A stretch of DNA of 64,000 bases, taken from Pseudomonas sp. 7SR1 (lineage in GTDB: Bacteria > Pseudomonadota > Gammaproteobacteria > Pseudomonadales > Pseudomonadaceae). The stretch is taken from contig NZ_LT707064.1 in the NCBI RefSeq assembly GCF_900156465.1, forward strand, positions 1,586,001-1,650,000. The letters are read 5' to 3'. Below, one piece after another: positions 1-5,880 of this stretch. The position numbers and the translations under genes are program-made. Every line of letters begins with the position of its first letter. Position 1 is the stretch's first letter. The notes beneath the pieces are model-generated. The model was given only the letters and a program-made list of their open reading frames with translations. It was not told where the DNA came from and searched no databases.

Positions 1-595
1 CCCCCGTTCTCTGCGGGGCCATGACCAGGCGGCGAGCCACGGAGTTGGCGATATGGGTGCCGAAATCCCGGGCGATCAGGTGCAGGCAGGCATCGATGCC
101 CGCTGCGCTGCCGGCGGAGGTGATGATTTGCCCGGAGTCGACATACAGCACGTTCGGGTCCACCTTGATGAGCGGGAAGCGTTCGGCCAGTTCGCGGGAA
201 AATTGCCAATGGGTCGTCACCGTCTCGCCGTCGAGCAATCCGGTAGCGGCAAGCACGAACACCCCCGAGCAGATCGACAGCAGGCGGGCGCCCCGGGCAT
301 GGGCCCTCCTGATGGCTTGCAGCAAGGCTTCTGGGGGCGGATCACGACGATTGCGCCAGCCGGGGACGACGATGGTCTGTGCCGTTTCAAGCTCTTCCAG
401 CCCCGCATCGACGGAGATCTGCAGGCCGCCCAAGGCATGCATCGGCCCCGGATCGACTGCGACGATCCGATGGCTGTACCAGGGGACATCCAGCTCTGGA
501 CGAGGCAGGCCGAATATTTCCAGGGCGATACCGAATTCGAAGACGCACAGGCCTTCATAAACAAGGATGGCCACGGTTCCGGGTTGAGCGTGCAT
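1..595 (-). CDS. ftrA: GlxA/FtrA-family transcriptional regulator, 3' end cut by window edge
   Basis: The reading frame starts at the ATG complementary to 593-595 and stays open to position 1, so only about the first 198 residues are present. It begins MHAQPGTVAILVYEG and shows the DJ-1/PfpI (class I amidotransferase-like) fold of this family: TIVVPGW, a nucleophile-elbow-like LLSICSGVFVLAATG, then the TTHW and SAGSAAGIDACLHL segments that precede the C-terminal AraC-type helix-turn-helix in FtrA. That DNA-binding domain lies outside the window. The stretch FEFGIALEIFGLPRPE is typical of FtrA rather than GlxA or CdhR. It is divergent from the antiporter-halogenase operon starting at 924, so it is a candidate regulator of it. 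That link is inference from position. Confidence 0.85.
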   Translation of the reverse strand, partial: MHAQPGTVAILVYEGLCVFEFGIALEIFGLPRPELDVPWYSHRIVAVDPGPMHALGGLQISVDAGLEELETAQTIVVPGWRNRRDPPPEALLQAIRRAHARGARLLSICSGVFVLAATGLLDGETVTTHWQFSRELAERFPLIKVDPNVLYVDSGQIITSAGSAAGIDACLHLIARDFGTHIANSVARRLVMAPQRTG

Positions 596-923
596 TTGGC
601 GTAAAATCACCGTTTATTGTCGTCTGCTGCACTGTAGCGGACTGGCCCATGTCCCTACAATCGCTGACAGGCAATCAGGAAAAAACAAGACGGTTGCACC
701 TTACAAAGGTGACAGTCGCATGACCGGTGTCCACCCCAACACACCGGTAGGGATTGTCACCTTCCAGAATTATTCCTGCTTTATACAAAAAATCGATTGA
801 ACGAATGGTTGATGCGCGCGCGCCCCATTGAGGTTTCTCAAGGATGTTGTCTGGCTGGCGATGGCGTTGCGGAAGTTTGACGGTTGTATCCGGATTAACC
901 TGGACGTTGTGAAGGAATGGACT
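596..923. promoter_or_regulatory. Divergent intergenic region between ftrA and the antiporter-halogenase operon
   Basis: This 328-bp spacer has no convincing gene. It must hold the promoters of both divergent units. Its visible structure is the nested inverted repeat at 697-763. A Shine-Dalgarno-like GAAGGA at 911-916 precedes the antiporter ATG at 924. I could not place -35/-10 boxes with confidence. Confidence 0.6.
697..763. repeat. Nested inverted repeats, probable operator or leader structure
   Basis: Outer arms AAGGTGACA (706-714) and TGTCACCTT (755-763) enclose inner arms ACCGGTGT (723-730) and ACACCGGT (741-748), with almost the same centre. A further CACCTT at 697-702 is complementary to AAGGTG at 706-711, so that element can pair locally or with the distal arm. 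The arms are exact. The function, whether protein-binding operator or alternative RNA fold, is inference. Confidence 0.6.
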
Positions 924-2150
924 ATGTTGCTGATCCAGATACTGTTTGTGATGTTGTCGGCAAAGCTTCTGGGCGCGGTATTCAATCGCTTGGGGCAACC
1001 TCAAGTGGTTGGGGAGATGATTGCCGGTTTCGTATTGGGGCCCGTCGTACTGGGGCAGTTGTTTCCGGTATTCCATCAACAACTATTCGATAGTCAGGCC
1101 ATTACCCAACTGAAGGTACTGAGTGAACTGGGCATTCTATTGTTCATGTTCGTCATCGGTGCCGAGTTCCGTTTCCCATTGACCCAGAGCCGGACTGGTT
1201 TAAAGGCGATCATCATCGGTTGCTTCAGCATTGTCATTCCCTTCTCCCTGGGCGCCGCGATTGCCCCCTGGCTATTCGAGCATTTCGCCACGCCCCAGGT
1301 CTCCAGGCTGAGCTTCGTCCTTTTCATCGGCACGGTGTTCTCGGTCACTGCCTTTCCGGTGCTGGCGCGGATCCTCAAGGAGCGCGGGATGCTCGGCACG
1401 CAAACCGGAGCGATTGCCTTGTTGGCCGCCGCCATGAGCGATGTGGTGGCCTGGATGCTGATTGCCGCCGTGGCGATGGTGAACGGCCAGGACAGTAACT
1501 GGATGGCGCTGGCAGCCCGTGGCGCCTGTCTGTTGCTGCTGGTGGCGTTCTCTTTCCTGGTGCTCAAGCCACTGCTGGCCCGCTGGCTCGCCGCCGAAGG
1601 ACGTCTCGCACAGCCCATGGTGCTGGTGGCGTTGCTGGCCGGTGTGCTGATCTACGGCAGCCTGACCCATGCACTTCAGGTGCACGCGGTGTTCGGCGCC
1701 TTCCTGTTCGGGCTATGCCTGCCACGGGAGCAGCGGTTGCTGGACATGATCATCGAACGTCTGGAGCACGTCTCGCTGATCATCCTGATGCCTTGTTTCT
1801 TCACGCTCGCGGGATTGAGCACCACCGCTTCGGCGTTCTCCGGCCTGGGCCTCCTGGGATTGCTGGTAATCCTCCTGGTGGCAGTGGTCGGCAAGGTCGC
1901 CGGCAGTGGGCTGGGCGCTCGGCTGGTGGGGTGCTCCTGGTCGACATCGTTGACCGTCGGCGCCCTGATGAACACCCGCGGGCTGATGGAACTGGTGGTG
2001 CTCAAGATCGGACTGGACATGGGCATCATCGGGAACGGGCTGTTCACGGCCCTGGTGATCATGACCATCATCACGACGCTGATGACCGGTCCGCTGATGA
2101 GTCTGCAAAACAGGAAAGTGTTTTCTTCGTGGGCCCTGAGCAAACCGTGA
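924..2150 (+). CDS. Cation:proton antiporter, CPA2 family (Kef/NapA-like)
   Basis: This 408-residue polytopic membrane protein has about 12 hydrophobic segments and no cytosolic RCK/TrkA domain, so it resembles short monovalent cation/H+ exchangers. Family hallmarks are the N-terminal LGQPQVVGEMIAGFVLGP and the mid-protein AAAMSDVVAWML carrying the conserved acidic residue of the ion path. A longer frame begins at 828, but the ATG at 924 has GAAGGA seven bases upstream and yields the family N-terminus directly. It lies 58 bp before the halogenase gene on the same strand and is probably the first gene of that operon. Whether it handles K+, Na+ or some other ion for the pathway cannot be read from the sequence. 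Confidence 0.85.
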   Translation: MLLIQILFVMLSAKLLGAVFNRLGQPQVVGEMIAGFVLGPVVLGQLFPVFHQQLFDSQAITQLKVLSELGILLFMFVIGAEFRFPLTQSRTGLKAIIIGCFSIVIPFSLGAAIAPWLFEHFATPQVSRLSFVLFIGTVFSVTAFPVLARILKERGMLGTQTGAIALLAAAMSDVVAWMLIAAVAMVNGQDSNWMALAARGACLLLLVAFSFLVLKPLLARWLAAEGRLAQPMVLVALLAGVLIYGSLTHALQVHAVFGAFLFGLCLPREQRLLDMIIERLEHVSLIILMPCFFTLAGLSTTASAFSGLGLLGLLVILLVAVVGKVAGSGLGARLVGCSWSTSLTVGALMNTRGLMELVVLKIGLDMGIIGNGLFTALVIMTIITTLMTGPLMSLQNRKVFSSWALSKP

Positions 2151-2208
2151 TGCACGGTGCCCACATGGATTTGTACAACCGACCGATAACAATGGAATGG
2201 AGCGATAA

Positions 2209-3003
2209 ATGAGCGAACAAAAATCCAGCCTGGTAGTCGAGGTAATGGAGCAGCAACTTTCCAAACACTTCCAGGCCCTCTTGCAAGACGAAAACCGCAT
2301 GAAGCAGATTCGTAATGAATTTCGCCGCGATGGGTATTTCAACTTCAAGAATTTCTCGTTTCTCCCCAAGGATCTTCTGCAGAACGTTCACACTGAAGTT
2401 CATGCGCTGTTGGATGAGTACTCGGTCCGTCGCGATGTCACCGTTCCCTCGACCGGTAATACCTATCGCAAGATGTATAACGTCAACCAACCGGAAATCG
2501 CCGAGGGTGGCCAATACATTCCGGCGCTCTACAAATCTGAATCGCTGCGCAATTTCCTGGGCAACATCGCCGGCGACGACCTGGCCTCCTGCTGGGAGCA
2601 GGAGCAGTACCTGATCACCAAGCTGAGCCATCCAGGCGATACCCACGGCTGGCACTGGGGCGACTACCCCTACACCATGATCTGGATCATCGAGGCCCCC
2701 GAGGACCCGGCGATCGGTGGCGTCCTGCAATGCGTGCCGCACAGCGAATGGGACAAACAGAACCCACGGATCTGGGAATACATCCTGAACAATCCGATCA
2801 AGTCCTATCACCACCTCAAGGGCGACGTGTACTTCCTCAAGTCCGATACCACCCTGCACCACGTCGTGCCGATCCAGCAGGAAACCACCCGCATCATTCT
2901 CAACACCTGCTGGGCCAGCGCCCACGACCGCCGCACCGACGTGGCCCATGAAAGTATCGAAGTGATCTGGGATACCAAGGCCAGGACCGCCGAAGAGGCC
3001 TGA
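2209..3003 (+). CDS. Fe(II)/2-oxoglutarate radical halogenase, BesD/HalD-like (free amino acid, probably lysine)
   Basis: The 264-residue protein resembles the BesD/HalA-E family, which chlorinates free amino acids (lysine, ornithine) at unactivated carbons. The decisive motif is H149-W150-G151 in GWHWGDYPY: the carboxylate of the usual facial triad HxD/E is replaced by Gly, leaving a site for chloride on iron. The distal ligand is H217 or H218 in TLHHVVP, and R228 is placed to bind 2-oxoglutarate. GGAG at 2199-2202 gives a good ribosome site for this ATG. The next gene is a BesC-like oxidase, as in the Streptomyces cattleya bes pathway where 4-chlorolysine is cleaved to 4-chloroallylglycine. 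Halogenase activity is well supported by the motif. Lysine as substrate and the carbon attacked are inferred from the family. Confidence 0.88.
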   Translation: MSEQKSSLVVEVMEQQLSKHFQALLQDENRMKQIRNEFRRDGYFNFKNFSFLPKDLLQNVHTEVHALLDEYSVRRDVTVPSTGNTYRKMYNVNQPEIAEGGQYIPALYKSESLRNFLGNIAGDDLASCWEQEQYLITKLSHPGDTHGWHWGDYPYTMIWIIEAPEDPAIGGVLQCVPHSEWDKQNPRIWEYILNNPIKSYHHLKGDVYFLKSDTTLHHVVPIQQETTRIILNTCWASAHDRRTDVAHESIEVIWDTKARTAEEA

Positions 3004-3019
3004 CCAGTGAACGACCGGG

Positions 3020-3043
3020 CGGACGGGTGTCCGTCCGGTTTTC
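3020..3043 (+). terminator. Terminator-like hairpin between halogenase and oxidase genes
   Basis: CGGACGG (3020-3026), loop GTGT, CCGTCCG (3031-3037), followed by GTTTTCT. This is a 7-bp GC-only stem with a short U-tract inside an otherwise co-directional operon. It may act as a partial terminator that lowers expression of the downstream genes. Confidence 0.55.
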
Positions 3044-3085
3044 TATTCGAATCAACGTTGCCCCCGGGGCTCAAGGAAGCAGGCC

Positions 3086-3832
3086 ATGTCCATTACTCAA
3101 GAAACCTTTCAATCCGAAACCGCCTACGTCGTGCGCAACGAAGGTGTCGACCTGGAGCTCAAGCTGTTCATGGATGAGCAGATCGACTACATCCTCAAGC
3201 ACCGGGCCACCGAACACCCGTTCCTCAATACTTACGCGCAGCACGGCCTGCCGCCGGAGCAGAGCAAGGTGCTGTACCTGGAGACCTTGCACTACTTCAA
3301 GTACCTGCCGTTCTACGTGTGTGGCATTTCCACCATCACCCGCGACGAAGCGGTATTGCGCACCATCGCGTTCAACGCCCGTGACGAACTGGGCGAAACC
3401 CAGTCCCACTCGGACCTGTATCGCAAGTTCCTGCTCGACAAGGGCATCAGCGAAGAGCAGATCGACTCCTACAAGTGCCTCCCCAGCACCCAGGCCCTGA
3501 ACGACGGTATCTGCGCGCTCTACAGCAAGCCACCGCTGCAGAAGGCGCTGGGCGGCCTGTTCGCCGACGAAGCGATGTCGGCGTCGATGGTTTCCAAGTA
3601 CAACGACGGCTTGATCAAGGAAGGCGTGAGCGAGCGCGGCCGTTTCTTCTGGACCTTGCACATGGAAGTCGAAGTCGGCCACTCCAATGCCGTGTTCAAC
3701 GTCATGGAGAAGCACCTGCAGACCCCGGAGGAGCGTCGTCTTTTCGCCGAGGGCATCGAACAGTACCTGCACCTGATGGAAGTGTACTGGGACGGCATCG
3801 AGCGCAAACTCAACAGTGAGGTACGTCAATGA
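3086..3832 (+). CDS. BesC-like haem-oxygenase-fold diiron oxidase
   Basis: This 248-residue helical protein belongs to the iron-containing redox family (haem-oxygenase-like diiron oxidases). BesC in this family oxidatively fragments 4-chlorolysine to 4-chloroallylglycine, releasing the C-terminal methylene and amine. Candidate metal ligands sit in ELGETQSHSDLY (E101/E104, H108), FADEAM (E162) and LHMEVEVGHS (H192, E194, E196, H199), the spacing expected for helices lining a diiron site. It follows the halogenase by 82 bp and overlaps the permease start by 4 bp (ATGA). The pairing with an HxG halogenase is the main reason for the BesC-like assignment; the exact substrate is inferred. Confidence 0.8.
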   Translation: MSITQETFQSETAYVVRNEGVDLELKLFMDEQIDYILKHRATEHPFLNTYAQHGLPPEQSKVLYLETLHYFKYLPFYVCGISTITRDEAVLRTIAFNARDELGETQSHSDLYRKFLLDKGISEEQIDSYKCLPSTQALNDGICALYSKPPLQKALGGLFADEAMSASMVSKYNDGLIKEGVSERGRFFWTLHMEVEVGHSNAVFNVMEKHLQTPEERRLFAEGIEQYLHLMEVYWDGIERKLNSEVRQ

Positions 3833-4758
3833 CCGTCAAGAACGAATCCGGGCAAGGCGTGGCCTTCGGGCTGGGCGCCACACTGCTCTGGGGATCCTAC
3901 CCACTCTGGTACAAGCCCCTGGCCGGTCTCGACGCCTACCACCTGCTGTCGTGGCGGGTGGTGTTCGCCGAGCTGTTTCTCGTGGCCCTGGTACTGGTGA
4001 CCGCACGGGTCGCAACCTTGCGTTCCACCCTCAAGACGGTTCGCCCGACCAACGTGCTCACCGTATCCGCCGTGCTGGGGCTGTGGTGGCTGATGTACAT
4101 CTACGGAATCATGACCGGGCGGGTGCTGGAGGTGGCTTTCGGCTATTTCCTCAGCCCGATCATGAGCATGGTGGTGTCGCGGTTGATCTTCAAGGAGCGC
4201 CTCACGACCTTGCAGACCTGGGCCATTTTCCTGGCCGTCACGGGCGTGACCCTCATGGCGTTCGAGCTGCTGAACCTGCATTCCTTCCCTTGGATCGCAT
4301 TGGTCATCGGCTTCTGCTATTCCTTCTACGGCATCTTCAAGAAGAAGGTTCCCGGCGATCCGGTGGTCATCCAGACCCTCGAAATCGCGGTACTGTTGCC
4401 GTTCGCGGCAGTGTTCCTGCTCTGGGCACAGGCCCAGGGGATGGGGCATCAGTTCCTGCAGTCGGGTACCCGGGATCTGCTGCTGGTTGCGACGGGGCTG
4501 ATCACAGTATTGCCTTTGTGGTGGTACAGTCTGGCTGCCAAGCAACTGTCGATGATCACGCTGGGCTTCTTGCAATTTGTCCCGCCAATCTGCAACTTCC
4601 TGTTGGCGGCGTTCGTTTATGGTGAACCGGTCTCGTCGTTGAAACTGGCGGCTTTCTCGTTCATCTGGCTGGCGCTTGCGCTGTTTACCTGGAACTCCAT
4701 CCGGGTCCAGCGCGCAGCGGCAGCCGCCAGGTTGTCCGTGCAGATGCGCACGGCATGA
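3829..4758 (+). CDS. EamA/RarD-type permease (drug/metabolite transporter family)
   Basis: The 309-residue protein has ten predicted membrane segments in two EamA repeats. The opening GVAFGLGATLLWGSYPLWYKPL is typical of RarD-type members of the DMT family. The ATG overlaps the TGA of the oxidase gene, so translation is probably coupled. Family members export or import small metabolites, including amino acids. In this operon the simplest role is export of the chlorinated amino acid, which would also protect the cell. RarD homologues are often annotated as chloramphenicol-sensitive proteins, but nothing here argues for that function. There is no obvious truncation. Confidence 0.8.
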   Translation: MTVKNESGQGVAFGLGATLLWGSYPLWYKPLAGLDAYHLLSWRVVFAELFLVALVLVTARVATLRSTLKTVRPTNVLTVSAVLGLWWLMYIYGIMTGRVLEVAFGYFLSPIMSMVVSRLIFKERLTTLQTWAIFLAVTGVTLMAFELLNLHSFPWIALVIGFCYSFYGIFKKKVPGDPVVIQTLEIAVLLPFAAVFLLWAQAQGMGHQFLQSGTRDLLLVATGLITVLPLWWYSLAAKQLSMITLGFLQFVPPICNFLLAAFVYGEPVSSLKLAAFSFIWLALALFTWNSIRVQRAAAAARLSVQMRTA

Positions 4759-4831
4759 CGTACCTGCCCGTGCCGCCGCCTGGCGGCGCGGGTTTGTCGG
4801 ATAAGGTTTTGGATAAGGGAATCGAGTCGAA

Positions 4832-5821
4832 ATGAAGAAAGTGGCCGTAGTGGGTTGTACCGGTGCAGTGGGCATGACCATGCTGCAATTGCTTGAGAAC
4901 ACCGATTACGAAGTGGTCTGCATGGCCTCTGAGCGTTCGGCGGGCAAGCGTTTGAAAGCGGGCAATACCGAGCACCTGATCGAACCCTTTTCGGTCGAAG
5001 GCTGTGCCTCGTGCGATATCGTTTTCCTGTGTGTTTCCGGCTCCTTCGCCCTGGAATATGGCGAGCGTCTGGCCGAAAACTCCTATGTCATCGACAACTC
5101 GTCGGCTTTCCGTTACCACAAGGACATTCCGCTGCTGGTGCCGCCGATCAACGGCCAGCGCTACAAGGGTGAGAAACTCATCGCCAACCCCAACTGCTCC
5201 TCGGCCATCGCGCTGATGGTACTGGGACCGCTGCATGACACCTATGGGCTGGAAAGCGCCATCATCTCCACCTACCAGGCCGCCAGCGGTGCGGGTCAGC
5301 CGGCCATGCTGGAACTGCGGGAGAAGGCCAAGGCCTTCAGCGATTATGGCGATCAGGACGGCAGCGAGAACTTCGCCCATAACCTGGCGTTCAACGTGAT
5401 TCCCCAGGTCGATTCGTTCGAAGACAACGGCTACACCCGTGAAGAAATGAAAGTGGTCTGGGAGCTGCGCAAGGTCCTGGACGAGCCGGAACTGGCCATC
5501 AGCACCACCGCCGTCCGGGTGCCAACCCTGCGCTCCCACGCCGAGAGCCTGAGCCTGCGCTTCAGCAAGCCGATCAAGTCACTGGAGCAGGTGCGCGAAT
5601 TGTTGCGCGCCGCGCCGGGGGTCGAGGTGGTGGATGAGCCTGCGAAGAGCATCTACCCGATGCCGATGACATCTACCTACAAGCACGCCGTGGAAGTCGG
5701 GCGGATCCGCTACAACCTGATCTATGGCGAGCACGGGCTGGACCTGTTCATCAGCGGCGACCAACTGCTGCGTGGTGCGGCGCTGAACGCGTTCGAGATC
5801 ATGCAGTTGGTCAATGACTGA
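4832..5821 (+). CDS. Aspartate-semialdehyde dehydrogenase, operon-associated paralogue
   Basis: This 329-residue enzyme of the ASADH family reduces aspartyl phosphate to aspartate semialdehyde, the branch point to lysine, threonine and methionine. The N-terminal Rossmann motif is VAVVGCTGAVG, the catalytic Cys lies in IANPNCSSA, and RVPTLRSHAE carries the catalytic His and substrate-binding Arg. GAAG-type spacing and a 73-bp gap follow the permease gene. Pseudomonads normally carry their housekeeping asd elsewhere, near leuB, so this is probably an additional copy. In this context it could boost lysine supply for the halogenase or act as a variant insensitive to the pathway product. Those roles are inference; the enzyme family is secure. 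Confidence 0.88.
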   Translation: MKKVAVVGCTGAVGMTMLQLLENTDYEVVCMASERSAGKRLKAGNTEHLIEPFSVEGCASCDIVFLCVSGSFALEYGERLAENSYVIDNSSAFRYHKDIPLLVPPINGQRYKGEKLIANPNCSSAIALMVLGPLHDTYGLESAIISTYQAASGAGQPAMLELREKAKAFSDYGDQDGSENFAHNLAFNVIPQVDSFEDNGYTREEMKVVWELRKVLDEPELAISTTAVRVPTLRSHAESLSLRFSKPIKSLEQVRELLRAAPGVEVVDEPAKSIYPMPMTSTYKHAVEVGRIRYNLIYGEHGLDLFISGDQLLRGAALNAFEIMQLVND

Positions 5822-5841
5822 TCGATCAACGCCCTGAACAG

Positions 5842-5878
5842 AAAACGCGCAGCCACATCCAGTGACTGCGCGTTTTTT
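5842..5878. terminator. Bidirectional rho-independent terminator
   Basis: AAAACGCGCAG (5842-5852) pairs with CTGCGCGTTTT (5866-5876), followed by further T residues; the complement also ends in a T-run. It separates the convergent dehydrogenase gene (ending 5821) and the LtaS-like gene (ending 5881). Confidence 0.85.
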
Positions 5879-5880
5879 GT

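Noticed and set aside
697..763. Interpretation as a known riboswitch (lysine, guanidine or fluoride)
   Set aside because: I compared the layout with the conserved cores that I remember for these classes and found no match. Only the inverted repeats themselves are supported.
828..923. An upstream start for the first antiporter
   Set aside because: The extra 32 residues have no family similarity, and the ATG at 924 has a good ribosome site and gives the typical N-terminus.
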